Origin: SAR116 cluster bacterium AG-426-A06 | GTDB lineage: Bacteria; Pseudomonadota; Alphaproteobacteria; Puniceispirillales; Marisalimonadaceae | Direction of reading: 5' to 3' | Length of the DNA stretch: 35,717 nt | Assembly (NCBI GenBank): GCA_003210115.1 | Contig: QCNM01000007.1 | Location: forward strand, 1 to 35,717 | Shown: one piece after another, positions 27,464-35,109 of the stretch | How the letters are laid out: each line of letters starts with the position of its first letter | How positions within the stretch are numbered: the first letter of the stretch is position 1 | Made by a program: the position numbers and the translations under genes | Notes under the pieces: generated by a model | What the model was told of the DNA's origin: nothing | What the model saw: only the letters and a program-made list of their open reading frames with translations | Database searches by the model: none

Positions 27464-27522
27464 TGTATTATCTTTTAAATAAGAAACAATTATATATTTA
27501 AAGTATTAAAAAGGAACAAATA

Positions 27523-27747
27523 ATGACTAATAATAAATTTATAAATACTATAACTTCTATTTTCGAAAAAATTGCGATTAATAGAACAAGACAAGCTTTG
27601 GCATTCTTATCAGACAATGAGCTTGAAGCAATGGGAATTACTAGAACTTCTTTAGATACAGGCGATTTTTACAATTACAAAGAAGTTACAAATTTTCCAA
27701 CTAAGAAGATAAGTAGAATTAAATCTACAAAAGCTGAAGCTGCTTAA
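27523..27747 (+). CDS. DUF1127 family protein
   Basis: A 74-aa protein behind AAGGA. The DUF1127 core is visible as NRTRQALAFLSDNELEAMGITRTSL (about 25-47), the Arg-rich helix-turn-helix-like segment with the D-x-x-L-x-x-MGI-x-R pattern of the family. In alphaproteobacteria short DUF1127 proteins can bind RNA or affect RNA turnover, phosphate and carbon metabolism; CcaF1 of Rhodobacter sphaeroides is the studied case. The gene is preceded by paired palindromes and followed within 15 bases by a hairpin with an anti-Shine-Dalgarno loop and then a strong terminator, so mRNA and small RNA are probably one transcript. Confidence 0.88.
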   Translation: MTNNKFINTITSIFEKIAINRTRQALAFLSDNELEAMGITRTSLDTGDFYNYKEVTNFPTKKISRIKSTKAEAA

Positions 27748-27749
27748 AT

Positions 27750-27834
27750 ACAAAATTTTTTTCTAGATATATATTCCTCCTCCTCTTCTTATCTAGATTA
27801 AATACAAAAAGGGTGATTAATTTCACCCTTTTTT
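27750..27834 (+). ncRNA. CcsR/cuckoo-like small RNA with CCUCCUCC loop
   Basis: TCTAGATA (27762-27769) and TATCTAGA (27790-27797) form an 8-bp perfect stem enclosing a 20-base loop that contains CCTCCTCCTC (27776-27785), the sequence of the ribosomal anti-Shine-Dalgarno. An intrinsic terminator follows at 27806. In Rhodobacter and relatives the CcsR or cuckoo RNAs have exactly this design and are processed from the 3' part of a DUF1127 mRNA. The RNA start is unknown; processing just after the DUF1127 stop is assumed for the listed ends. Confidence 0.7.
27806..27834 (+). terminator. Strong intrinsic terminator
   Basis: AAAAAGGGTGA (27806-27816) pairs perfectly with TCACCCTTTTT (27823-27833), an 11-bp stem with a 6-base loop, with a T-run at its 3' side. 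It ends the DUF1127/small RNA transcript. The A-run before the stem means it could also act weakly on the opposite strand. Confidence 0.9.
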
Positions 27835-27869
27835 ATTGCATTCAACATAAATAAATATAATTTTATTAA

Positions 27870-28751
27870 ATGAATTCTATTATCAAATTGTTTGAAGTTT
27901 CATCAAATAGATCAAAAGGTTTCTTTTTAATAATATCTACATACTTCATTTTTTCAATTATGGAACTTATAGCTAAAGACTTAGGTCAACGTTATGATCC
28001 TCTTTATATTGTATTCACAAGATATGTATCACAGTTAATTTTTTTAATATTATTATTTAATAAAGATTTTAGTAAATTATTAAAATCAGACATGCCTAAA
28101 TTACAACTAGGCAGAGGTGCTCTTTTAATGCTAACAACATGTTGTATGTTTGCTGGATTAGCAACTCTTCCTTTTGCAGATCACATAGCAATTTATATGA
28201 TAGGACCAATATTGACTATGATCCTAGCAATTATTTTTTTAAAAGAAAAAGTTTCAAACAAACAAATATTTCTGATTATTATAGGTTTAGTTGGAGCTAT
28301 AGTTATTGCAAATCCTGGTTCTAAAATTTTTAATCTATATATAATTTTTCCTTTTTTAGCAGCATTATTTTTTGCATTATTTACAATTTCAACAAAACAC
28401 TTAAATAAAAATGATAAGTCATCCACTACTTTAATTTATACAGCAATTTCAGGATCTTTTTTAGCAATCCCTTTTGGGATTTATTTTTTTGAAATCCCTT
28501 CTTTTTTTGATCTTTGTTTAATGATACTTATGGGAGTCTTAGTTACTTTAGGACATTTTTTCTTTATTAAATCATTAACATATATAAACGCCTCAGTTGC
28601 TTCACCATTTGTAAATATAACCCTTATACTAGCTGCATTTTGGGGATATGTAATTTATAATGAAGTTCCAGAAAAATCAACAATTCTAGGATCTATACTG
28701 ATAGTTGCTTCAGGATATTATCTTACAAAGTTAAAAAATATATCTAATTAA
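27870..28751 (+). CDS. EamA/DMT family transporter
   Basis: A 293-aa inner-membrane protein with about ten hydrophobic helices in two EamA repeats. The first repeat ends around ILTMILAIIFLKEKVSNKQIFLIIIGLVGAIVIANPG, the typical E-x-V-hinge of the family, and the second repeat ends near FWGYVIYNEVPEKSTILGSILIVASGYYL. These carriers export amino acids, metabolites or nucleobase compounds; the substrate cannot be inferred. It starts 36 bases after the terminator, and its 3' end overlaps the convergent cupin gene by 4 bases. Confidence 0.9.
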   Translation: MNSIIKLFEVSSNRSKGFFLIISTYFIFSIMELIAKDLGQRYDPLYIVFTRYVSQLIFLILLFNKDFSKLLKSDMPKLQLGRGALLMLTTCCMFAGLATLPFADHIAIYMIGPILTMILAIIFLKEKVSNKQIFLIIIGLVGAIVIANPGSKIFNLYIIFPFLAALFFALFTISTKHLNKNDKSSTTLIYTAISGSFLAIPFGIYFFEIPSFFDLCLMILMGVLVTLGHFFFIKSLTYINASVASPFVNITLILAAFWGYVIYNEVPEKSTILGSILIVASGYYLTKLKNISN

Positions 28752-29326
28752 TTATTTAATCCTGCATTAAATTTAAAACCAACATCTTCAAATTTTTTAG
28801 ACAAATTTGATTCAATTTTTTCCATTTGATCTTTTGCAACTTTTGTAAAAGCTATATCGTTCATATCGTGAACACCTCCAGAAATTATAACTTGAAGCAA
28901 CCCCTCTTCATCTGAAATATTTTTAAAAGATCTGCAAACACCAGGAGGAATTGAAATTGTGTCTAATTTATTTAATATAATTTCTTCTGACCCATCGTCA
29001 TTCCAAGCAATTAAAAATTTACCTTTTAAAACTGTAAAAGTTTCAAAAGTAGCTTGATGATTATGTAAACCTGGCCCTTGATTAGGTGGACATTTAGCAA
29101 TCGTCATTGTAATTCCAGCAGCTCCTGTTATCGGAGCATTTTTATTAATTGGCGTATTGTGTGAGTTATTCTCTAAGCCAATTATTGAAAGTAATTCTCT
29201 TGCATAAACAATATCTTTACCTTCTTGAGGAATATTTTTATCAAGTTGTATCGGCAAAGGCTTTAAGTCCTTAAAAACAGATACTCTTTTTAACATTTCT
29301 TCTTTTGAAATTTTAAGTGTCTTCAT
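28748..29326 (-). CDS. Cupin domain protein
   Basis: The start is the ATG at 29326 behind a perfect AGGAGG (MKTLKISKEEML), inside the longer track ORF. The 192-aa protein has a single cupin barrel around 80-150: GPGLHNHQATFETFTVLKGKF supplies the His, His and Glu metal ligands of motif 1, and SIPPGVCRSFKNIS is motif 2. The flanking N-terminal helix and C-terminal tail (VAKDQMEKIESNLSKKF) are family-unspecific. A metal-dependent dioxygenase or isomerase role is possible. It starts 4 bases after the hydrolase stop, and its ribosome-binding site lies within the hydrolase gene, so the two are coupled. Confidence 0.85.
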   Translation of the reverse strand: MKTLKISKEEMLKRVSVFKDLKPLPIQLDKNIPQEGKDIVYARELLSIIGLENNSHNTPINKNAPITGAAGITMTIAKCPPNQGPGLHNHQATFETFTVLKGKFLIAWNDDGSEEIILNKLDTISIPPGVCRSFKNISDEEGLLQVIISGGVHDMNDIAFTKVAKDQMEKIESNLSKKFEDVGFKFNAGLNN

Positions 29327-29330
29327 AAAT

Positions 29331-30236
29331 TTACCTCCTAAAAAAATGTTCAAACCATTTTATAATTTCTTTTGGGTTTTCTTCTTGAATGTAATGGCCT
29401 CCATTTATACTACTTCCAACAACTTTATTAGTACAATATTTTCTCCAAGTTTCTAAAACATTGCCATCAGAAACTTCTGTATGACTTTTCTTACCCCACA
29501 AAACTAGCAAAGGACAATCAACGTGGTTATTATTTTCAAAATCCTTATTCTCCATATCTAAATCGCAAGTTGGTGAAGCTCTATAATCCTCACATGAAGC
29601 ACATATAGTTTTCCAGTTAAAACATCTCACATATTCCTTAAATGTTTTTTTACAGAAATCTAAACCAACCCCAGGCTTTGATAATTTTTTTTTCATAAAA
29701 TAGGAGGGTGAAACACTGCTCATTAACTTTTCAGGAAAATCATAAGGTTGCAACATAAAAACCCAGTGCCAATAAGCTATTGACCAATCTTTATTTACAT
29801 GTTTCCATAAATGTCGATTTGGCAATATGTCAATGACTGCAGCTTTAGTTATATTATTTTTATAATCTAAACATAATCTATGAGTCACCCGGGCGCCTCT
29901 ATCATGACCAGCCACGTAGAATTTATCGAACCCTAGTTTTCCCATGATAAATTTAAAGTCATCACCCATAGCTCTAAAAGAATAATTAATATGGTTTTCC
30001 CCACCTGCTTTTGGGCCTTCACTATCGCCATAACCACGAATATCCACGGCTACAATATAAAAATTTTTTATAAGATCTGGTAAAATCTTGTGCCATGTTA
30101 GTTGGCACATTGGGTTGCCATGAATTAGTAATAGAGGTGGACCATTCCCACCATGGCTTGTATAAATTTTTGACTTGCCAAAACCCCTATCGGGAACATT
30201 TATAAACTCAGACTTCAATTTTGGGTGTAGTTTCAT
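29331..30236 (-). CDS. Alpha/beta hydrolase, haloacetate dehalogenase-like
   Basis: A 301-aa alpha/beta hydrolase. The oxyanion region is LLLIHGNPMCQLTWHK, followed by VDIRGYGDSEGP and the nucleophile elbow VAGHDRGARVTHR, where Asp replaces the usual Ser, as in fluoroacetate and haloalkane dehalogenases. The Arg after it (DRGAR) matches the carboxylate-binding Arg of fluoroacetate dehalogenase. The acid and base are likely the Asp/Glu near LLVLWGKKSH and the His in INGGHYIQEENP. Epoxide hydrolases share parts of this pattern, so the substrate (a 2-haloacid or an epoxide) is uncertain. It overlaps the DUF1330 gene by one base (TAATG) and is coupled to the cupin gene. Confidence 0.85.
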   Translation of the reverse strand: MKLHPKLKSEFINVPDRGFGKSKIYTSHGGNGPPLLLIHGNPMCQLTWHKILPDLIKNFYIVAVDIRGYGDSEGPKAGGENHINYSFRAMGDDFKFIMGKLGFDKFYVAGHDRGARVTHRLCLDYKNNITKAAVIDILPNRHLWKHVNKDWSIAYWHWVFMLQPYDFPEKLMSSVSPSYFMKKKLSKPGVGLDFCKKTFKEYVRCFNWKTICASCEDYRASPTCDLDMENKDFENNNHVDCPLLVLWGKKSHTEVSDGNVLETWRKYCTNKVVGSSINGGHYIQEENPKEIIKWFEHFFRR

Positions 30237-30538
30237 TATTTAGTTGCATCTCCAGATTCAACTAAAATCAAATCAACTAATCCAGATCCATTTTTTCTAA
30301 ACGATGAAGCTTTCTGATATTCTTTTGATGACCAACATCTTTTCCCATCCTCAAGTGAAAGGAATTCTATAATCACAAATCTATGGAATCGATCGGTGCC
30401 TTCTAGAACTTTAAAGTTACCACCACGGGCTAAGATTTTACCGTTATATTTTTCAATTATATCAGGAACTAAATCTGTATATTTTTTATAATTAACTTTA
30501 TTTATAATTTTAGATCTAGCTACCCAATAGGCCTTCAT
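30236..30538 (-). CDS. DUF1330 family protein
   Basis: A 100-aa dimeric ferredoxin-like alpha-beta-barrel protein. MKAYWVARSKIINKVNYKKYTDLV at the start, KILARGGNFKVLEG in the middle and FVIIEFLSLEDGKRCWSSKEYQ are the family landmarks. Members often accompany catabolic genes and some may act as small isomerases or monooxygenases, but no reaction is established. It lies between cspA (9 bases) and the dehalogenase-like gene (1-base overlap) in one minus-strand operon. Confidence 0.9.
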   Translation of the reverse strand: MKAYWVARSKIINKVNYKKYTDLVPDIIEKYNGKILARGGNFKVLEGTDRFHRFVIIEFLSLEDGKRCWSSKEYQKASSFRKNGSGLVDLILVESGDATK

Positions 30539-30547
30539 ACTTGAGTT

Positions 30548-30757
30548 TTAAGCCTTGCTTAACTTTACAGCTGATATTTTACCATTTTCACCAGTTTCAA
30601 GCTCATAAGTCAATTTGTCACCTTCATCTAAATTAAATAATCCAGCTTCCTTAACTGCTGAAATATGAACAAATACATCTTTTTCATTTTCAGTTTCAGG
30701 TTCTATAAAACCATAACCTTTTTTTTTGTTAAACCATTTTACTGTACCGTTAGGCAT
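30548..30757 (-). CDS. Cold-shock protein (CspA family)
   Basis: A 69-aa single cold-shock domain. GTVKWFNKKKGYGFIEPE contains RNP1 (KGYGFI) and DVFVHISAV contains RNP2; both bind single-stranded RNA or DNA. The C-terminal strand GENGKISAVKLSKA completes the OB fold. AAGGAG precedes the ATG. The 148-base upstream region contains a candidate hairpin (30790-30825) that could form a temperature-responsive leader. As an RNA chaperone it acts in transcription antitermination and translation. Confidence 0.96.
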   Translation of the reverse strand: MPNGTVKWFNKKKGYGFIEPETENEKDVFVHISAVKEAGLFNLDEGDKLTYELETGENGKISAVKLSKA

Positions 30758-30789
30758 AAAAACTCCTTTATATGTTTATGCTAAACTTA

Positions 30790-30825
30790 AGACTAGTTTG
30801 AACAAAAACTTGAGCAAGTTAGTCT
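30790..30825 (-). promoter_or_regulatory. Candidate structured cspA 5' leader
   Basis: AGACTA (30790-30795) and TAGTCT (30820-30825) form a 6-bp stem with an inner ACTT/AAGT pairing, 33 bases before the cspA start. A smaller stem, AGAGA/TCTCT, lies at 30830-30842. Long structured leaders are typical of cold-shock genes, but the transcription start here is unknown. Confidence 0.35.
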
Positions 30826-30905
30826 CATAGAGATATTCTCTATATAATTTAGTATATATTTAAAATATAAAATTAAACTTAAATATGCAATTTTTTTATA
30901 TGTTT

Positions 30906-31190
30906 TTATGCTCTTAAACAACTTTTAATTTTCAAAACATCTGGGAACATTTTTTTTAACCTATACTCTGCCTCTTTATTTGATAAAGATGGTACAAATG
31001 CAACGCCACTAGAATGTTCTATTTCAAAACTTATGTCAGAATTATCTTCTCCTCTTACCAGGGAACACAATTCTGGAAGACTGAACTCTAACTTCCATAG
31101 AGGAACTTTTCTTGGATAACCTAGGTATCTGGTTGTATTAGAAGAATCAATTGTTAGTTTTTCAATAGTATTAATTTTTATAATTTCCAT
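30906..31190 (-). CDS. Hypothetical protein, 94 aa
   Basis: An uncharacterised small cytoplasmic protein without signal peptide or membrane helices. Features are an N-terminal beta-rich half (KINTIEKLTIDSSN, RKVPLWKLEFSLPEL), an acidic centre and a basic C-terminal helix (EAEYRLKKMFPDVLKIKSC) with two Cys. It is divergent from the NIPSNAP gene and 148 bases upstream of cspA on the same strand. Host-like codon use and a clean start support a real gene; function unknown. Confidence 0.6.
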   Translation of the reverse strand: MEIIKINTIEKLTIDSSNTTRYLGYPRKVPLWKLEFSLPELCSLVRGEDNSDISFEIEHSSGVAFVPSLSNKEAEYRLKKMFPDVLKIKSCLRA

Positions 31191-31244
31191 ATAATAAGTA
31201 ATGATATATAAATAATTAGTATATAATTAATTTTTAAGGATACA

Positions 31245-31577
31245 ATGCTTTTAGATATTAGAACTTATAGATGCAAACCAGGAACTATAAAAAAACATTT
31301 AGAACTTTATGAAAAAATGGGAAAAAAGCCACAATCAAGAAATCTAGGACAACCCCTATTGTTTGCAGTATGTGAAACAGGTGATCCTAATGAGTATACT
31401 CATATTTGGGTTTATAAAAATGCAGATGACAGAGAAAAGAAGAGAGCGCAAATGTGGTTAGATCCAGATTGGATTAATTATACACAAGAAAGTGCTAAGT
31501 TAGAAGCATTAGAATCTCAAAAAAATAAGCTAGTAAAAACTGTTGATTTTTATGATTTTAAAAACCCTAATAACTGA
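31245..31577 (+). CDS. NIPSNAP family protein
   Basis: A 110-aa ferredoxin-like barrel protein. The start MLLDIRTYRCKPGTIKKHLELYE and the central YTHIWVYKNADDREKKRAQMWLDPDW match the NIPSNAP domain (RTYxxKPG ... HxWxYxxxxxR). Bacterial members accompany catabolic oxidoreductases, but the role is not known. It ends one base before the convergent Old Yellow Enzyme gene. Confidence 0.88.
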   Translation: MLLDIRTYRCKPGTIKKHLELYEKMGKKPQSRNLGQPLLFAVCETGDPNEYTHIWVYKNADDREKKRAQMWLDPDWINYTQESAKLEALESQKNKLVKTVDFYDFKNPNN

Positions 31578-32714
31578 TTAAGCTGGTTTTGCAGATCTGT
31601 CGAGGTAATCATCTCTTCTACTTAAGAAAAAAGAATAACTATCAGGCAAAAAATCTTTAGAGTTAGATAAACCAAACTTCGTAGCTGCTTTATAAACCCA
31701 TTGCGTGTCAGCAAGAAGTTCTCGTCCTATTGCTATTAAATCAGCTCTACCATTAGTTATTATGTCTTCAGCTTGATCTGGTTCAATTATTGCTCCAACT
31801 GCCATGGTATTAATATTTGCTTCTTTTTTAATTCTTTCTGAATAAGGCACTTGAAAGCCTGGAATAATTTTAGTTTTTGTTAAAACAGGTGAGCCTCCGA
31901 TACCCCCTGAAGAACAGTCGATAATATCAACACCAGCTTTTTTAAGTTCTTTTGCGTAAGATATATTTTCTTCAAACTTTGTTCCATTTTCAGCACCATC
32001 TACAGAGGATAATCTAAAAAATAATGGAATATCATCAGGTAAAATTGACTTTATTATTTTTACAACCTCTAATCCAAAACGCATTCTATTTTCAAGGCTT
32101 CCTCCATAGTTATCAGTTCTTTTATTTGATAATGGAGAGAAAAATGAATGTAATAAATATCCATGCGCACCATGAATTTCTATCATATCAAAGCCAGCTT
32201 TAATAGATCTTATAGCTGAATTTTTAAAATCTTCTTTAACTCTATTGATATCGTCCAAACTCATTTCCAAAGGTGTTGGAGTATCAGCATTCACTGCAAT
32301 AGCACTAGGTCCAATTGTCTGCCATTTACTTTCATCACCATCATTTGTTTCAATTGGTTTAGCTCCATCCCATGGTCTTAAAAAACTTGCTTTTCTACCT
32401 GCATGAGCCAATTGTATTCCGCTTCTACAATTATGTTCTCTAAAAATTTTGGTTATATTTTTTAATCCTTCAATATGGTCATCATTCCATAAACCTGTAC
32501 AACCATAACCTATTCTACCTTCAGGTGAGACTGCTGTTGCTTCAATAAACGCGCCTCCCAAACCAGAGAAAGCAAATCTAGAATAATGTTGTAAATGCCA
32601 TTCATCTATAAAACCATTATATGCTTTATACTGACACATTGGTGATAAAATAATTCTATTTCTAAAAATTTTATTATTTAGACTAAAAGCTGAAAATAAA
32701 TTCGATTCTATCAT
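31578..32714 (-). CDS. NADH:flavin oxidoreductase, Old Yellow Enzyme family (YqjM/NamA-like)
   Basis: A 378-aa FMN-binding TIM barrel. The YqjM-type subclass is indicated by FRNRIILSPMCQYKA with its Cys, IQLAHAGRKAS, EIHGAHGYLLHSFFSPLSNKRTD (the His-x-x-His/Asn substrate pair) and the FMN phosphate site near AIGRELLADTQWV. It reduces the activated C=C of enals, enones or nitro compounds. The length is slightly above YqjM (338 aa), in line with xenobiotic-reductase homologues. It follows the HpaI-type aldolase gene by 4 bases. Confidence 0.92.
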   Translation of the reverse strand: MIESNLFSAFSLNNKIFRNRIILSPMCQYKAYNGFIDEWHLQHYSRFAFSGLGGAFIEATAVSPEGRIGYGCTGLWNDDHIEGLKNITKIFREHNCRSGIQLAHAGRKASFLRPWDGAKPIETNDGDESKWQTIGPSAIAVNADTPTPLEMSLDDINRVKEDFKNSAIRSIKAGFDMIEIHGAHGYLLHSFFSPLSNKRTDNYGGSLENRMRFGLEVVKIIKSILPDDIPLFFRLSSVDGAENGTKFEENISYAKELKKAGVDIIDCSSGGIGGSPVLTKTKIIPGFQVPYSERIKKEANINTMAVGAIIEPDQAEDIITNGRADLIAIGRELLADTQWVYKAATKFGLSNSKDFLPDSYSFFLSRRDDYLDRSAKPA

Positions 32715-32718
32715 ATAT

Positions 32719-33498
32719 CTAACCTTTACTTTTTAAATTTTTTAAACGTTCTTCAGCGCCTTTAACCAAAAAAGATAAATCTGATCCAGATAATATAAAT
32801 TTCATTCCTAGATCGATGTATTCATGCATCAAAATCTCATCATAGACGCCACCCATTCCTGGTAAAATATTGTTATTGTTACAAGCTTGAATGACTTTTT
32901 TAAATGCTTCTTTTACATCATTGTGATTAAATTCACCTGGAATTCCCATTTCCATACATAGGTCATTTGTTCCTACTAGTAATACATCTATTCCAGAGAC
33001 AGATGCAATTTCTTCTACATTTTTAATTGCTTTAGGTGTCTCCAGCATTACTACAATAATTATATCGTCGTTGATTATTTTGGACACTTCACCAACAGGA
33101 TATTTTTTAAAATCTAACTGAGGCAGTAATCCTGTCATTGATCTATGGCCTTTTGGAGGGAAAAGACAATTAGAGACTAAACGTTCTGCTGTTTCTTTGT
33201 CGTCTACATGAGGAAAAACTATACCTTGTGAACCACAATCTAAAACTCTTGTTGCATGATGATGAGCAAAATCAGGCACTCTTACAATAGGAGTAATGCC
33301 AGTATCTTGTGCGGCCATAGAAATCTGAGTTGCCATGTCAATATCCATACTATTATGCTCTAAATCAATAAACAGCCAATCGTATCCACATGTTTTCATG
33401 ATTTTTCCAATATCAACTGTTCGTGCTTGCCTAATACCAACACCAAAAGATATTTCTTTATTCAGTATTTTTGATTTTGTAATATTTTGAAGCTTCAT
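32719..33498 (-). CDS. hpaI: HpcH/HpaI-type class II aldolase
   Basis: A 259-aa metal-dependent aldolase of the 4-hydroxy-2-oxoheptanedioate (HpaI), RhmA and GarL family. The signature segments are WLFIDLEHNSMD (with the metal and substrate residues), RVLDCGSQGIVFPHVD, VVMLETPKAIKNVEEI (metal-binding Glu) and LLVGTNDLCMEMGIPGEFNH. It cleaves a 4-hydroxy-2-oxo acid to pyruvate and an aldehyde. GGAGG lies 7 bases before the ATG. The divergent HpaR-type regulator supports a homoprotocatechuate-like pathway, although the other hpa genes are absent, so the assignment of substrate remains open. Confidence 0.85.
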   Translation of the reverse strand: MKLQNITKSKILNKEISFGVGIRQARTVDIGKIMKTCGYDWLFIDLEHNSMDIDMATQISMAAQDTGITPIVRVPDFAHHHATRVLDCGSQGIVFPHVDDKETAERLVSNCLFPPKGHRSMTGLLPQLDFKKYPVGEVSKIINDDIIIVVMLETPKAIKNVEEIASVSGIDVLLVGTNDLCMEMGIPGEFNHNDVKEAFKKVIQACNNNNILPGMGGVYDEILMHEYIDLGMKFILSGSDLSFLVKGAEERLKNLKSKG

Positions 33499-33547
33499 CT
33501 CAATTCCTCCACAAAAAAAATCTTATACAGTTAAGCTTTCATATCAA

Positions 33548-33568
33548 GCAAATTTATTTAATATTTGC
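33548..33568. promoter_or_regulatory. Inverted repeat between hpaI and the MarR-type gene
   Basis: GCAAAT (33548-33553) and ATTTGC (33563-33568) form a 6-bp inverted repeat with a 9-base spacer in the 101-base divergent gap. MarR-family proteins bind such palindromes in the promoter between their gene and its target, so this is a candidate operator. Confidence 0.4.
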
Positions 33569-33599
33569 ACGATTTTCATATTTTTAATAAAATTAATCT

Positions 33600-34064
33600 A
33601 TGAAAGAGGAAAATAAAAATTCAGATAGTTTAATTTCTCTATTTGAAACTAAAAAATCCTTAACTATCACTTTACTAAGAGCCCGTGAATCTTTAATGAT
33701 GTCATTCCGGCCGATGTTAGCAAAGCACAATTTTACTGAACAGCAATGGAGAGTCTTAAGAGTTTTAGGAGAAAGGGGACCCTGCGATGCAGGTCAATTA
33801 GCTACTGAAGCTTGTATTTTATCACCAAGTTTATCTAGGATCATTAATACACTTATCGAAAATAATTTCATCACAAAAAAAGAAGATAAATTAGATAAAA
33901 GAAAAATTATTCTTGAGATTTCAGATGAAGGTAAATTAAAACTAGAATCCATCAAACCTGAATATCTTGCGATTTTGAAATCAATTCAAAAAAGATATGG
34001 TGAGGATAAAATTAATAAAATACTTAACCTACTCACTGAGGTAATTGACTGGAGATCCAGATAA
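33600..34064 (+). CDS. hpaR: MarR-family regulator, HpaR type
   Basis: A 154-aa winged-helix regulator. The HpaR subfamily is suggested by LTITLLRARESLMMSFRPMLAKHNFTEQQWRVLRVL and the wing ILSPSLSRIINTLIENNFITKKEDKLDKRKIILE, matching the start of known homoprotocatechuate regulators (LLRARExLMxxFRPxL). HpaR represses the catabolic operon and is released by aromatic ligands. Here it diverges from hpaI, which fits auto-repression and control of the aldolase and OYE genes. The ATG sits in an AT-rich region without a strong ribosome-binding site. Confidence 0.85.
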   Translation: MKEENKNSDSLISLFETKKSLTITLLRARESLMMSFRPMLAKHNFTEQQWRVLRVLGERGPCDAGQLATEACILSPSLSRIINTLIENNFITKKEDKLDKRKIILEISDEGKLKLESIKPEYLAILKSIQKRYGEDKINKILNLLTEVIDWRSR

Positions 34065-34068
34065 AAAA

Positions 34069-35091
34069 TTAAAATTTTTCATCAAATCTTGTGCTTAACT
34101 TTTTCATTGAAGATTTAGTTACCTCACTTAAAAAAATTCCATTATTTAGAGCTTCTTGTCTTTTCGTTAAAGCTCGCTCTCCTGGAATATATATAGTTTT
34201 TCCAGGAATGGGTTTATTTGCTTTTGCTTTTGAAATAGTATACGACATTTGTTTTTTAAATTCATCTAACCCTGAGAAAAATTCAGGATCTATAATTTGT
34301 ATAAAGGTTGATAAATTCATGCTTTTAGGATTATCTACTCTTCCAAATCCAGACAAACCTTGAGATAAGGCTTCAATTCCCAGTGCTAAGCCATATCCTT
34401 TATGCCCATACTCCATCCCTCCAACAGGAAGAACTGTTCCGCTTTTATCTCTAACTTCTAAAGGATCATTACTTGGAATTCCTTCAGATGTTAATAAGCA
34501 ATTGAAATCAAATTTTTGTTTATTTGCAATTTTTTCTGCAATCATATTATTTGTTGTTATAGACGCACTTATATCAATAATTACGGGCAAATTATTTGTT
34601 GGGAAACCTATTGCCATTGGATTTGGAGTAAAAAGAGGTTCAGTGCCACCGAAAGGTGCAACTGTTGAATTTGAAGGAACAGAACTTTTTATAATTGCAA
34701 TAAAACCTTCATCAACAATATTTTTTAAATATGCTGCAAGTGCTCCATTGTGATGACTATTTCCAATTGTTACAGTTGAGACACCAAAGTCTTTAGCTTT
34801 CTCAATTCCAATTTTTAATCCCTCTTGGGTAAGCCAAATTCCTGGTAGTAATTTTCCATCTATTCTTACATTTGATTTTTTTTCTGAAATTATTTTGTAA
34901 TTTCCATTGACATTCATTATCCCTTTTTCAATATCACTAACATAGTTCGGTAAGAGTCTAACACCGTGCGTGCTATGTCCCATCATATCAGCTTCAACTA
35001 ATATCTCAGAGGTAGCATGAGCTTTACCATAATCCATATTTAATTTTATTAAAATGTTTTTACAGAATTTTATTAAATTTTTTTTTTGCAT
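34069..35091 (-). CDS. Ldh family malate/L-lactate dehydrogenase-like oxidoreductase
   Basis: A 340-aa NAD(P)-dependent enzyme of the MDH/LDH type 2 family (YlbC/ComC/YiaK, unrelated to Rossmann LDH). Landmarks are VEADMMGHSTHGVRLLPNYV with the catalytic His, TVTIGNSHHNGALAAYLK, FTPNPMAIGFPTNNLPVIIDISAS and GHKGYGLALGIEALSQGLSG. It reduces 2-oxo acids such as pyruvate, oxaloacetate, 2,3-diketo-L-gulonate or related sugar acids, which fits the neighbouring HpaI-type aldolase product. It lies 4 bases from the convergent hpaR gene and 18 bases after the EamA permease. Confidence 0.9.
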   Translation of the reverse strand: MQKKNLIKFCKNILIKLNMDYGKAHATSEILVEADMMGHSTHGVRLLPNYVSDIEKGIMNVNGNYKIISEKKSNVRIDGKLLPGIWLTQEGLKIGIEKAKDFGVSTVTIGNSHHNGALAAYLKNIVDEGFIAIIKSSVPSNSTVAPFGGTEPLFTPNPMAIGFPTNNLPVIIDISASITTNNMIAEKIANKQKFDFNCLLTSEGIPSNDPLEVRDKSGTVLPVGGMEYGHKGYGLALGIEALSQGLSGFGRVDNPKSMNLSTFIQIIDPEFFSGLDEFKKQMSYTISKAKANKPIPGKTIYIPGERALTKRQEALNNGIFLSEVTKSSMKKLSTRFDEKF

Positions 35092-35109
35092 AATTTTATT
35101 GGAAAAATA

